DNA from: Roseomonas sp. E05
Lineage (GTDB): Bacteria; Pseudomonadota; Alphaproteobacteria; Acetobacterales; Acetobacteraceae
Length of the DNA stretch: 64,000 nucleotides
Assembly (NCBI RefSeq): GCF_030063475.1
Contig: NZ_JASIRT010000003.1
Location: forward strand, 280,582-344,581
Reading direction: 5' to 3'
Of this stretch, positions 34,412 through 43,497 are shown one piece after another. The notes under the pieces are model-generated. The model was not told the DNA's origin. It saw only the letters and a program-made list of their open reading frames with translations, and made no database searches. Made by a program: the position numbers and the translations under genes. Positions within the stretch are counted from its first letter, which is position 1, and every line of letters starts with the position of its first letter.

Positions 34412-35833
34412 ATGCCCCATACGCGGCGGCGGCAGCAGCATCCCGGGCCGCTCTGGCGCCTGCTCTCCTCGGCCGGGTTCCGCTTCGCCGTGCTCTTCGC
34501 GGCGATGTTCCTGATGGCCGGCCTCGCCTTTGCGGCGGTGCTGTGGTGGGGCACCGCCGGCACGCTGGAGCGGCAGACCGATGCCGCCATCCGCGCCGAT
34601 GCGCATGCGCTGAGCGACCGCTGGCGCGATGCCGGCCAGCCGGGGCTGGTGGGGGCGATCGAGGAGCGGCTGGCGGTGGATGTGGAAGGGCAGACCCTCT
34701 ACCGGCTGCAGGACGCCGCCGGAAACCGCATCACCGGCAACCTGGCGGCGCTGCCGCCGGCGCGCCCCGGGAACTCGGACTGGTACAGCCTCACCTTGCA
34801 GCACGAGGACGGCCAGCCCGGCGAGGGCCGCCTCCTCGTGCTCGATCTCTCGGACGGCAGCAAGCTGGCGGTGGGCCGCGAGGTGGGCGAGAAGCAGCGC
34901 CTGCGTGCCCTGCTGACCGACGGACTCTACTGGGCCGCCGGCGCCGCGCTGGCCTTTGCCCTGATCGGCGCCTGGCTGATGCGGCGGGCGCTGGAGCGGC
35001 GCCTCGCGCCGGCCTCCGCCACGGCGGCACTGATCGCCGGCGGCGACCTTTCGCCGCGCGTGCCGCTCTCCCTGCATGACGACGAGTTCGACCGCCTCGG
35101 CGCCAGCATGAACACCATGCTGGACCGCATCGCCCAGCTGATGGACGGGGTGCGCGGCGTGTCGGACGCCATCGCGCACGACCTCCGCACCCCCATCGCC
35201 CGCGCCCGCAACGGGCTGGAGGAGGCGCTGCTCAGCGGCAGCGACGACCCTGCCGAGCTGCGCGGCGCCATCGACCGCGGCATCGCCGATCTCGACAACA
35301 TCACCCGCGTCTTCCAGGCGGTGCTGCGGATCGCGGAGATGGAGGCGGGCGCCCGCCGCGCCGCCTTCGCCCCCTTCGACCTCGCGCAGGTGCTGGCCGA
35401 TGCGGCGGAGCTCTACGGCGCCTCGGCCGAGGCGCGCGGCCAGACCCTCGATACCGCATGGCCGGAGGCGCTGCCGCTGACCGGGGACCGCGACCTGCTG
35501 CTGCAGGTGCTGGCCAACCTGCTGGACAATGCGGTGAAGTTCAGCCCGCCGGGCAGCACCATCAGCCTGACCGCCGTGCAGGAGCCGGATGCGGTGGTGG
35601 TGCGCGTCGCCGATGAGGGGCCGGGCCTTTCGGTGCAGGACCGCGCCCGGGTCGGCGAGCGTTTCTTCCGGGCCGATACCGCGCGCACCACGCCCGGTTC
35701 CGGCCTCGGCCTCTCCCTGGTGCGGGCGGTGGTGCAACTGCATGGCGGTACGCTGTGGTTCGCGGATGCCGGCGGACCGCCCGACCGGCCGGGCCTGGCC
35801 GTGCTGTTCCGCCTGCCGGCCAGCGCCGCATGA
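34412..35833 (+). CDS. Membrane sensor histidine kinase (HAMP type)
   Basis: 473 residues. Two membrane helices (about 25-45 and 173-190) flank a periplasmic sensor region; then HAMP, and a dimerisation domain with phospho-acceptor H256 (AIAHDLRTPIARA). The ATPase part has NLLDNAVKFSP and GPGLSVQDRARVGERFF and GSGLGLSLVRAV. It phosphorylates the adjacent response regulator. The stimulus is unknown; the ligand-binding region has no recognised motif. Confidence 0.94.
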   Translation: MPHTRRRQQHPGPLWRLLSSAGFRFAVLFAAMFLMAGLAFAAVLWWGTAGTLERQTDAAIRADAHALSDRWRDAGQPGLVGAIEERLAVDVEGQTLYRLQDAAGNRITGNLAALPPARPGNSDWYSLTLQHEDGQPGEGRLLVLDLSDGSKLAVGREVGEKQRLRALLTDGLYWAAGAALAFALIGAWLMRRALERRLAPASATAALIAGGDLSPRVPLSLHDDEFDRLGASMNTMLDRIAQLMDGVRGVSDAIAHDLRTPIARARNGLEEALLSGSDDPAELRGAIDRGIADLDNITRVFQAVLRIAEMEAGARRAAFAPFDLAQVLADAAELYGASAEARGQTLDTAWPEALPLTGDRDLLLQVLANLLDNAVKFSPPGSTISLTAVQEPDAVVVRVADEGPGLSVQDRARVGERFFRADTARTTPGSGLGLSLVRAVVQLHGGTLWFADAGGPPDRPGLAVLFRLPASAA

Positions 35834-35891
35834 CCGAGGCTTCATGCCACGCTCATCGCCGCGCAGGGGGGGCGGGGCCAGACTGTGCGCC

Positions 35892-36167
35892 ATGCCGCTG
35901 TACCACTTCTGCCTGCTCTTCGCCTTTCTGGCCGCCGTTCCGGCCGGCGCGGCGGAGCTGCGCGTGCTCAGCCCTGGCCCGGAGGATTGCGAGGATCTCG
36001 CGCAGCGCCTCTCCCTCCTGCCGCGCGGGCGGCAGGAGCCGGCGCGCAGCCTGGGGGAGGAGGGCATCCAGCTCTGTCAGGAGGGGCAGGTCCGGCAGGG
36101 CGTCGCCAAGCTGCGCCGCGCCCTGCGCACCGCCCAGCACCATCCCCGCGCGGTTCCCGCCAACTGA
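35892..36167 (+). CDS. Small exported hypothetical protein
   Basis: 91 residues with a signal peptide (MPLYHFCLLFAFLAAVPAGA). The mature part has DCEDLAQRLSLLPRGRQEPA and a second Cys (IQLCQEGQVRQGVAKLRRAL), resembling a tetratricopeptide-like helical pair, with two Cys that may form a disulfide. An alternative ATG at 35844 would lengthen it without a signal. It lies between the histidine kinase and an MFS gene; function unknown. Confidence 0.6.
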   Translation: MPLYHFCLLFAFLAAVPAGAAELRVLSPGPEDCEDLAQRLSLLPRGRQEPARSLGEEGIQLCQEGQVRQGVAKLRRALRTAQHHPRAVPAN

Positions 36168-36176
36168 GGCCTTCCT

Positions 36177-37334
36177 GTGAGCCGCACTGACCTGGCTGTC
36201 CCGCTGGCCGGGGCGGGCGCGCTCTGCGCCGGCGTCGGGCTGGCCCGCTTCGCCTATGTCCCGCTGTTTCCCGCCCTGGTCACGGCCGGATGGGTGGATG
36301 GGGCGGAGGCCGGGCTGCTCGGCGCCTGCAACTTCACCGGCTATCTGCTGGGCGCCCTGGGCGGGCGCGGTCTCGGCCGCCGGCTCGGCATACCGGCGGC
36401 GCTGGATGCCGGCATGGCGCTGGTGGTGGTGGCCTTCCTGGCCTGCGCGCTGCCCCTGGGGGTCGCCTGGCTCGGCCTCTGGCGCGGGCTGGCCGGCGTG
36501 GCGGGCGGCGTGCTGATGGCGCTCGCCGGGCCGGCGGTGCAGGCGGTGACGGCACCCGCGCGACGCGGGGCGGCCGGCGGCATCGTCGTCGCCGGCGTGG
36601 GGGCGGGGGTGGTGCTGGGGGCGCTGGCCGTGCCGGCGCTGCGGCCGGCCGGAATTGCCGGGAGCTGGCTCGGCCTGGCGGTGCTCGGCGCGCTGATCTG
36701 GGGGGCGCTGCGCCGCTTCTGGCCCGACCCGCCCGCGGCCGAGATCACCCGCCTGCCGCAGGGGCTGCCGGTGCCGCGCGCGGGCGGGCTGCTGCTGGCC
36801 TATGGCCTTTCCGCCGCCGGGATGGTGGCGCCGATGGTTTATCTGGCCGATCTCGGCGTGCGCGGTCGCGGGCTGGGCGCGCTGGTGGTGGGGCTGCTCT
36901 GGGTGCTGTTCGGCCTTGGTGGCGTCGCCGGCACGCTGGCGGGCGGGCGGATCGCCGGCCGGGCGGGCGGGCGGCGGACGCTGGTGGCCTGGATGGTGGT
37001 GCAGGTGGCGGCGCTGGGCGCCACGCTGCTGCCGGGCGCTGTGGCGGTGCTGCTGGCGGCGCCGCTCTGCGGCTTCTCCGGCATCGGCGTCAGCGCCGTG
37101 GCGCTGGCCGCCGCGCGGGAGCGGGCCGGCATGGCCGCCGGGCGGCTCTGGGTGCGGGCCACGGCAATCTACGCCCTGGCCCAGGCCGGCACCGGTTTCG
37201 CCCTGGCGGCGCTGTTCCGCGCCACCGGGGACAGCCACGCCGCGGTGTTCGGCGCCGGCCTTGGCCTTTCCCTCGCCGCCCTGGCGGTGGCGCTGGCGGA
37301 TGCGCGGCGCGGCGCGCTCAGCCGAACAGGCTGA
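36177..37334 (+). CDS. MFS transporter, YbfB/YjiJ family
   Basis: 385 residues, about 12 membrane helices. Starts with GTG 36177. Typical motifs: GVGLARFAYVPLFPALVTAG and GACNFTGYLLGALGGRGLGR. These transporters move unidentified small molecules. It ends in a 17-bp tail-to-tail overlap with the enoyl-CoA hydratase-family gene on the other strand. Confidence 0.9.
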   Translation: MSRTDLAVPLAGAGALCAGVGLARFAYVPLFPALVTAGWVDGAEAGLLGACNFTGYLLGALGGRGLGRRLGIPAALDAGMALVVVAFLACALPLGVAWLGLWRGLAGVAGGVLMALAGPAVQAVTAPARRGAAGGIVVAGVGAGVVLGALAVPALRPAGIAGSWLGLAVLGALIWGALRRFWPDPPAAEITRLPQGLPVPRAGGLLLAYGLSAAGMVAPMVYLADLGVRGRGLGALVVGLLWVLFGLGGVAGTLAGGRIAGRAGGRRTLVAWMVVQVAALGATLLPGAVAVLLAAPLCGFSGIGVSAVALAAARERAGMAAGRLWVRATAIYALAQAGTGFALAALFRATGDSHAAVFGAGLGLSLAALAVALADARRGALSRTG

Positions 37335-38310
37335 CCGGGTCCGCCGCCGGCTGCCAGCGCGGCGCGTTGTCCTTGTCCACCAGCACGGCGCGCACGCCCT
37401 CGGCGAAATCCGGGTGCCGGGTGACGCCGCGGGTGAGGGACAGCTCCATCTCCAGGCAGGCGGGCAGATCCAGCGCGGCGCCGCGCTTCAGCAGCTCCAG
37501 CGTCACCGCCACGCTGGTGGGGGAGACGTGCTCCAGGATGGCGAGCTGCTCGCGCGCCCAGTCACTGTCCTCCGCCCGCAGCGCCGACTCGATGGCGGCG
37601 CGCTCGTCATGCGCGAAGCAGCGGTCGATGGCCGGGAGCAGCGCGGCGATCCGTCCCGGCGGCACCGGCGCGGCGAAGCGCTCCACCACCCTCGCGTCGC
37701 CCTCCGCGAGCAGCGCCGCATGCAGCTCCCCGAGCCGCTCGCGCGGGACGAAATGGGTGGCGAGCCCCGCCTCCACCGCCTCGGCGCCCTTCAGCCGCCC
37801 GCCGGTGAGCGCCAGCCAGCGGCCGAGGCCGCCCGCGAGGCGCGGCAGCACGTAGCTGGTGCCGACATCAGGGAAGAGGGCGATCGCCGTCTCCGGCATG
37901 GCGAGCATGGCATGCTCGGTGACGACGCGGTGGCTGCCATGCACCGCGACGCCGATGCCGCCGCCCATGCAGACGCCGTCGATCAGGCTGACCCAGGGGC
38001 GCGGGAAGGCGGCGATGGCGCCGTTCACCGCGTATTCGTGGCTGAAGAAGGCCTCGACGGAGTCGTAATCGCCGGCCAGCACCTGCTCGCGCACCCGCCG
38101 CACGTCGCCGCCGGCACAGAAGGCCCGGTCGCCGGCCCCCTCCAGCAGCACCAGGCGGAGGGACTCGTCCTCGCGCCAGGCGGCGATGGCCTCGGCCATG
38201 GCGTCGATCATCGGCAGGTCCAGCGCGTTCAGGGCGCGCGGGCGGTTCATCAGCAGCCGCCCCACCGCGCCCTGGCGCGTGGCGATCAGGGTGGCATCCG
38301 TTTCGGCCAT
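37318..38310 (-). CDS. Enoyl-CoA hydratase/isomerase family protein (3-hydroxyisobutyryl-CoA hydrolase-like)
   Basis: 330 residues, crotonase fold. Contains VLLEGAGDRAFCAGGDVRRV and LIDGVCMGGGIGVAVHGSHR oxyanion-hole loops, then the C-terminal FAEGVRAVLVDKDNAPRW that is typical of HIBCH, the valine-catabolism thioesterase. The ATG at 38310 has GGAGG six bases upstream; a longer frame upstream has no support. Its stop overlaps the MFS gene. Confidence 0.87.
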   Translation of the reverse strand: MAETDATLIATRQGAVGRLLMNRPRALNALDLPMIDAMAEAIAAWREDESLRLVLLEGAGDRAFCAGGDVRRVREQVLAGDYDSVEAFFSHEYAVNGAIAAFPRPWVSLIDGVCMGGGIGVAVHGSHRVVTEHAMLAMPETAIALFPDVGTSYVLPRLAGGLGRWLALTGGRLKGAEAVEAGLATHFVPRERLGELHAALLAEGDARVVERFAAPVPPGRIAALLPAIDRCFAHDERAAIESALRAEDSDWAREQLAILEHVSPTSVAVTLELLKRGAALDLPACLEMELSLTRGVTRHPDFAEGVRAVLVDKDNAPRWQPAADPVSLFG

Positions 38311-38416
38311 TCTCATCCTCCGGTTTCCTCGTGCCCAGCCTCGCGGCGCGGCGACCGGTTGACAACCCCGCCCGGCCGCCGCGATGCACCTTGCCGGGAT
38401 GCGAAGGAGTGGGGCG

Positions 38417-39520
38417 ATGGCGGAGCCGCTGGTCCGGTTCGAAGGGGTGCGCAAGGCCTATGGGCCGGCGGCGTCAGGCTATGCCGTGCGGCAGCTCGAC
38501 CTGGCGGTGGAGCGCGGCGAGCTGCTGACCCTGCTCGGCCCCTCCGGCTCGGGCAAGACCACCACGCTGATGATGCTGGCGGGCTTCGAGCTGCCCAGCG
38601 AGGGACGCATCCTGCTGGAGGGGCGGGACATCGCCCGCCTGCCGCCGCACAAGCGGGGTATCGGCGTGGTGTTCCAGTCCTATGCGCTGTTTCCGCATAT
38701 GAGCGTGGCCGAGAATGTCGGCTTTCCGCTGGAGGTGCGCGGCGTGCCGAAGGCCGAACGCGCCGGGCGGGTGGCGAAGGCGCTCGCCATGGTGCGGCTG
38801 GAAGGCTTCGACGAGCGCCGCCCGGCGCAGCTCTCGGGCGGGCAGCAGCAGCGCATCGCGCTGGCCCGCGCCATGGTCTTCGAGCCGCCCATCGTGCTGC
38901 TCGACGAGCCGCTCGGCGCGCTCGACAAGGCGCTGCGCGAGGAGATGCAGTACGAGATCCGCGCGCTGCACCAGCGGCTCGGCCTGACCATGATGTACGT
39001 GACGCACGACCAGGCGGAGGCGCTGACGCTTTCCGATCGCATTGCGGTGTTCGAGGGCGGGCTGATCCGCCAGCTCGCGCCGCCGCGCGAGATCTACGAG
39101 CGGCCGGCCAACGCCTTCGTCGCCGGCTTCGTCGGCGAGAACAACCGCCTGCCGGGCAAGGTGCTGGCGGCGGAGGACGACCTGGTGCGGGTGGCGCTGG
39201 ACTGCGGGCCGGAAGTGTCCGCCCGCCCGGTGGATTGCGGGCCGCCGGGCAGCCGATGCTGCGTGACGATCCGCCCCGAGCGCATCGCCGTCGCGCCGGT
39301 GGCGCCGGAGGATCTGGGCGAGGGGGCGCTGGCGGCGAGGCTGCAGGAGGCGATCTTCCAGGGTGATCACGTCCGGCTGCGGCTGTCGCTTGGCCAGGGG
39401 GAGGAGGCGCGCGGCGAGGTGCTGGTCAAGCGGCCGGTCGGCGGCGGGCAGCTCCCCGGCATCGGCGGGCCGGCGGCGCTGGCCTGGGAAGCGGCGCATG
39501 CGCTTGCCTTCGCGGTCTGA
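38417..39520 (+). CDS. Polyamine-type ABC transporter ATPase (PotA-like)
   Basis: 367 residues. Walker A GPSGSGKTT, signature LSGGQQQR, Walker B IVLLDEPLGALD, and a C-terminal TOBE-like regulatory domain (about 250-350, EVSARPVDCGPPGSR). AAGGAG seven bases before the ATG fixes the start. First gene of a four-gene ABC cassette. Spermidine/putrescine-type import is inferred from the gene set; some relatives take up other cationic solutes. Confidence 0.9.
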   Translation: MAEPLVRFEGVRKAYGPAASGYAVRQLDLAVERGELLTLLGPSGSGKTTTLMMLAGFELPSEGRILLEGRDIARLPPHKRGIGVVFQSYALFPHMSVAENVGFPLEVRGVPKAERAGRVAKALAMVRLEGFDERRPAQLSGGQQQRIALARAMVFEPPIVLLDEPLGALDKALREEMQYEIRALHQRLGLTMMYVTHDQAEALTLSDRIAVFEGGLIRQLAPPREIYERPANAFVAGFVGENNRLPGKVLAAEDDLVRVALDCGPEVSARPVDCGPPGSRCCVTIRPERIAVAPVAPEDLGEGALAARLQEAIFQGDHVRLRLSLGQGEEARGEVLVKRPVGGGQLPGIGGPAALAWEAAHALAFAV

Positions 39521-39596
39521 AAACCCCCTTCGCAAGCCGCGCTCCCCGGCACTACCCTCGCCGCGGGAAGCGCCGGGCAAGGCGCAGAGGGAGAGC

Positions 39597-40646
39597 ATGA
39601 TGCTGCGGAGAGGCTTTTGCGCCGCCTTGGCGCTGGGAACGGTGCTGCTGGGCGGCCAGGCGATGGCCCAGGGGCGGGACCTGACGGTGGTCTCCTGGGG
39701 CGGGGCCTACCAGGACGTGCAGCGGGACATCTTCTTCCGCCCCTTCCAGCAGGAGACCAATATCCGCCTGCTGGAGGAGACCTGGGATGGCGGCGTCGGC
39801 GTGCTGCGCGCCAAGGTGCAGTCCGGCGCCAACAACTGGGACGTGGTGCAGGTGGAGAGCGAGGAGTTGCTGCTCGGCTGCGACGAGGGGCTGTTCGAAC
39901 GGATCGACTACAGCACCATCGGCGGCAAGGACCGCTTCATCCCTGCCGCGGTGAACGAATGCGGCGTCGGCACCATCCTCTATTCCTTCGTGCTGGCCTA
40001 CGACAAGGACCGGCTGAAGGAGGCGCCGAAGGGCTGGGCCGATTTCTTCGACACCAGGAAGTTCCCGGGCAAGCGCGCGCTGCGGCGCGGTCCCAAGACC
40101 ACGCTGGAAATCGCCCTGCTGGCGGATGGCGTGAAGCCGGGCGAGGTCTACAAGGTGCTCGGCACCAATGCCGGGGTGGACCGCGCCTTCCGCAAGCTCG
40201 ACACGCTGAAGGCCGACCTCGTCTGGTGGGAGCGCGGCAGCCAGCCGGCGCAGCTGCTCGCCAGCGGCGAGGTGGCGATGACCGACGCCTATAACGGCCG
40301 CATCACCGCCGCCAACCAGAACGACAACCGCAATTTCGGCATCACCTGGACCAACAACCTCTTCACGCTGGATTCCTGGGTGGTGATGAAGGACAGCCCG
40401 AACCGGCAGAAGGGGCTGGACTTCATCCGGTTCGCCACCCAGCCGCAGCGCCAGGCGCAGCTTGCCCAGCGCATTCCCTACGGCCCGACGGCAAAGGGCG
40501 CGGCGGACGGCATTCCGCCGGCGGTGCAGGCCAACCTGCCGACCACGCCGGAGAACCACGAGGATGCCCTGCGCATCGACGACCAGTTCTGGCTGGACAA
40601 CCTCGACAAGCTGAACCAGCGCTTCAACAACTGGGTCGCGAAGTAG
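39597..40646 (+). CDS. ABC transporter solute-binding protein (PotD/PotF-like)
   Basis: 349 residues. Signal peptide (RRGFCAALALGTVLLGGQAM, ending near MAQ) then the polyamine-binding-like fold: RDLTVVSWGGAYQDVQRDIF, DVVQVESEELLLGCDEGLFE and VAMTDAYNGRI. It binds a polyamine or similar amine in the periplasm. ATG 39597 preceded by AGAGGGAG. Two residue-adjacent Met codons leave the start offset by one codon. Confidence 0.9.
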   Translation: MMLRRGFCAALALGTVLLGGQAMAQGRDLTVVSWGGAYQDVQRDIFFRPFQQETNIRLLEETWDGGVGVLRAKVQSGANNWDVVQVESEELLLGCDEGLFERIDYSTIGGKDRFIPAAVNECGVGTILYSFVLAYDKDRLKEAPKGWADFFDTRKFPGKRALRRGPKTTLEIALLADGVKPGEVYKVLGTNAGVDRAFRKLDTLKADLVWWERGSQPAQLLASGEVAMTDAYNGRITAANQNDNRNFGITWTNNLFTLDSWVVMKDSPNRQKGLDFIRFATQPQRQAQLAQRIPYGPTAKGAADGIPPAVQANLPTTPENHEDALRIDDQFWLDNLDKLNQRFNNWVAK

Positions 40647-40647
40647 C

Positions 40648-41841
40648 TTGCGGGGACGGCTCGCCGCGGCGGCGCTGGTGGCGCCGTTGCTCCTTTTCCT
40701 GCTGGCCGTCTTCGTGCTGCCGATCGGCGCCTTCCTGCTGCGCGCCGTGGGCGAGCCGGACGTGCCGCCGGTGCTGCCGCGCACCCTGGCCGCCCTCGAT
40801 GGCTGGGACGGCCAGGCGGCACCCGGCGAGGCCGCCTTCGCCGCCCTGGTCGAGGACCTGCGCGAGGCACGCGCACGGGACCGCGCGGCCGGCGAGGGCG
40901 CGGTGGCCCGCGCCGCCGCCCGGCTGAACAATGACTGGCCCGGCTTCCGTTCGCTGCTGCCGATGACCGCCCGCCGCGTCGCCGCGCCCTTCGAGGGCGG
41001 CGCGCGCGAGAAGCTGCTGGACCTCGCGGAGGAATGGGGCACGCCGGCGCCCTGGGCGGCGATCCGCCGCGCCGCCGGGCCGGTCTCGGACTTCCAGCTG
41101 CTCGCCGTGCTCGACCTGAAGCGCGATGCCGCCGGCAGTATCGGCACAGCGCCGCCGGAGCAGGCGATCTTCCGCGGCATTCTCTGGCGCACGCTCTGGA
41201 TCGGCGTGCTGGCGACGCTGATCTGCCTCGCCATCGGCTATCCATTGGCCTGGCTGATCGCCACCGCGCCGCCACGCGCGGTGCCCTGGCTGCTGGCGGG
41301 GGTGCTGCTGCCCTTCTGGACCAGCCTGATCGTCCGCACCGCCGCCTGGACGGTGCTGCTGCAGCGCGAGGGCGTGGTCAACGCCGCCCTGCAGGCGCTG
41401 CAGCTCACCACGGACCCGCTGCCGCTGCTGTTCAACCGCGGCGCCGTGCTGCTGGGCATGGTGCACATCCTGCTGCCCTTCATGGTGCTGCCCATCTATG
41501 CCAGCCTGCGCGCGCTGGACTGGCGCCTGCCGCGCGCGGCGCTCTCGCTCGGCGCCTCGCCCTGGCGGACCTTCTGGCGCATCTCGCTGCCGCTCTCCCT
41601 GCCGGGGGTGGGGGCGGGGAGCCTGCTGGTCTTCATCCAGGCGCTGGGCTTCTACGTCACGCCGGCGCTGCTCGGCGGCGCCAACGACCAGATGATCCCC
41701 TATTTCGTCGCCTTCTACGCCACCCGCACGGTGAACTGGGGCATGGCGGCGGCGCTCTCGCTGCTGCTGCTGGCGGCCGTCGCCGTGGTGGTCGGCGTCT
41801 ATGCCCGGCTGGTCGGCTTCTCGCGGATGCGCACGGCATGA
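40648..41841 (+). CDS. ABC transporter permease (PotB-like) with an extended first periplasmic loop
   Basis: 397 residues, starting with TTG at 40648 directly after the previous stop. After the first helix there is a long soluble loop (about 30-160) with charged segments and no membrane character, unusual for this family. The last five helices carry the binding-protein-dependent inner-membrane signature ALSLGASPWRTFWRISLPLS. Its stop overlaps the second permease start by 4 bases. Confidence 0.9.
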   Translation: MRGRLAAAALVAPLLLFLLAVFVLPIGAFLLRAVGEPDVPPVLPRTLAALDGWDGQAAPGEAAFAALVEDLREARARDRAAGEGAVARAAARLNNDWPGFRSLLPMTARRVAAPFEGGAREKLLDLAEEWGTPAPWAAIRRAAGPVSDFQLLAVLDLKRDAAGSIGTAPPEQAIFRGILWRTLWIGVLATLICLAIGYPLAWLIATAPPRAVPWLLAGVLLPFWTSLIVRTAAWTVLLQREGVVNAALQALQLTTDPLPLLFNRGAVLLGMVHILLPFMVLPIYASLRALDWRLPRAALSLGASPWRTFWRISLPLSLPGVGAGSLLVFIQALGFYVTPALLGGANDQMIPYFVAFYATRTVNWGMAAALSLLLLAAVAVVVGVYARLVGFSRMRTA

Positions 41842-42626
41842 GGCCCGCGCGCATCCTGCTCTGGGCCTTCGGCCTGCTGGCACTGCTCTTCCTGGTGGCG
41901 CCGGTGCTGGCGGTGCTGCCGCTCTCCTTCTCGGCGGGGGCCTTCCTCTCCTATCCGCTGCCCGGGCTGTCGCTGCGCTGGTATGCCGATTTCTGGACCT
42001 CCAACTTCTGGCTGCCGGCGCTGTGGAACTCGCTGCGCATCGGCGCGGGGGCGGCGCTGCTGGCCGGCACGTTCGGCACGCTGGCCGCCTTCGGCCTCTG
42101 GCGCGCCCGCTTCCCCGGCCGGACCCTGGTGCTGGCGGTGGCGATGGCGCCGATGGTGGTGCCGGCCATCGTCGTCGCCGTGGCGCTGCTGCTGGCCTTC
42201 GGGCCGCTCGGGCTGAGCAACAGCTTCACCGGGCTGGTGCTGGCCCATGCCACGCTGGGCATGCCCTTCGTGGTGGTCACGGTGCTGGCGGCGCTGGAGC
42301 AGTTCGATCCGGTGCAGCTCCGCGCGGCGGCGGCCTGCGGCGCCTCGCCCGTGCGGGCGTTCCGGCGCGTCTGCCTGCCGCAGATCCTGCCCGGCGTGGC
42401 GGCGGGGGCGCTCTTCGCCTTCGCCACCAGTCTGGACGAGGTGACGATCACGCTTTTCCTCGCCGGCCCGGCACAGCGCACCCTGCCCCGGCAGATGTTC
42501 TCCGGGCTGAACGACCAGCTCAGCCTCACCATCATGGCGGCGGCGATGGTGATGGTGCTGCTCTCGGTGCTGCTGCTGCTGGCGGTGACGCTCTTGCGCC
42601 GGCGCGGCAACACCTCATCTCGATGA
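41838..42626 (+). CDS. ABC transporter permease (PotC-like)
   Basis: 262 residues, six membrane helices, with the permease EAA loop AAAACGASPVRAFRRVCLPQI. Forms a heterodimer with the preceding permease. ATG at 41838 overlaps the previous stop (ATGA). Last gene of the polyamine-type cassette. Confidence 0.92.
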   Translation: MRPARILLWAFGLLALLFLVAPVLAVLPLSFSAGAFLSYPLPGLSLRWYADFWTSNFWLPALWNSLRIGAGAALLAGTFGTLAAFGLWRARFPGRTLVLAVAMAPMVVPAIVVAVALLLAFGPLGLSNSFTGLVLAHATLGMPFVVVTVLAALEQFDPVQLRAAAACGASPVRAFRRVCLPQILPGVAAGALFAFATSLDEVTITLFLAGPAQRTLPRQMFSGLNDQLSLTIMAAAMVMVLLSVLLLLAVTLLRRRGNTSSR

Positions 42627-42699
42627 AATCCTGAGTTGCTCCGCATCCGGCGGGAGGCTGCCGTGTTGGAGCGCAAGGCACATCCGGGAGCTCTTCGCC

Positions 42700-43446
42700 A
42701 TGACCACGCCCATGCTCGCCCGCCGCGGGATGCTGGCCGCCGGCGCGTCCCTCTTCGCCGCCGGCCTGCTCACCGCGCCGCGCCGCGTCTTTGCGCAGGC
42801 CGCCAGCAACACGCCCAACGGCCCCTTCGTCCTGCCGAAGCTGCCCTACGGCTTCGACGCGCTGGAGCCGCATATCGACGCGAAGACGATGGAGCTGCAC
42901 CACGACAAGCACCATGCCGCCTATGTCAACAACCTCAACAACGCGGTGAAGGACCACAGCCAGCTGGCCCAGATGAAGCTGGAGGACCTGCTGGCCAATC
43001 TGGGGCAGGCGCCAGAGGCCGTGCGCACCGCCATCCGCAACAACGGCGGCGGCCACGCCAACCACGCCATGTTCTGGCAGGTGATGGGCGGAAAGGGCGG
43101 CAACCCCTCTGGCGAGCTGGCCCAGGCCATCGAGCGCGACCTCGGCGGCTTCGAGGCCTTCAAGGGCAACTTCAACAAGGCCGGTGCCGGCGTCTTCGGC
43201 TCCGGCTTCGTCTTCGTCACGGTGGACCGCGACGGCAAGCTGGCGCTGACCACCCGCCCCAACCAGGACACGCCGCTGATGGACGGCCAGCGCGTGCTCT
43301 TCGGCAACGACGTGTGGGAGCACGCCTATTACCTGAAGTACAACAACCGCCGCGCCGAGTATCTCGATGCCTGGTGGAACGTGGTCAGCTGGGACAATAT
43401 CGGCAAGCGCTACGCCGCCGCGAAGGACGGCTCGCTGGGCGTCTGA
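42700..43446 (+). CDS. Superoxide dismutase, Mn-type, exported through a Tat-like signal
   Basis: 248 residues. A twin-arginine-like leader (LARRGMLAAGASLFAAGLL) puts the enzyme in the periplasm; the mature part is Fe/Mn-SOD with ligands H67, H122, D204 and H208 (DVWEHAYYLKY). NQDTPLMDG and GGHANH favour Mn over Fe, but this is not decisive. It removes extracytoplasmic superoxide. An upstream polyamine cassette ends 73 bases before it. Confidence 0.92.
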   Translation: MTTPMLARRGMLAAGASLFAAGLLTAPRRVFAQAASNTPNGPFVLPKLPYGFDALEPHIDAKTMELHHDKHHAAYVNNLNNAVKDHSQLAQMKLEDLLANLGQAPEAVRTAIRNNGGGHANHAMFWQVMGGKGGNPSGELAQAIERDLGGFEAFKGNFNKAGAGVFGSGFVFVTVDRDGKLALTTRPNQDTPLMDGQRVLFGNDVWEHAYYLKYNNRRAEYLDAWWNVVSWDNIGKRYAAAKDGSLGV

Positions 43447-43497
43447 AGCCGGGTCTGCCCGGGAACAGGCGCGAAGGAAGCCTGGGGGAGCAGCTGT

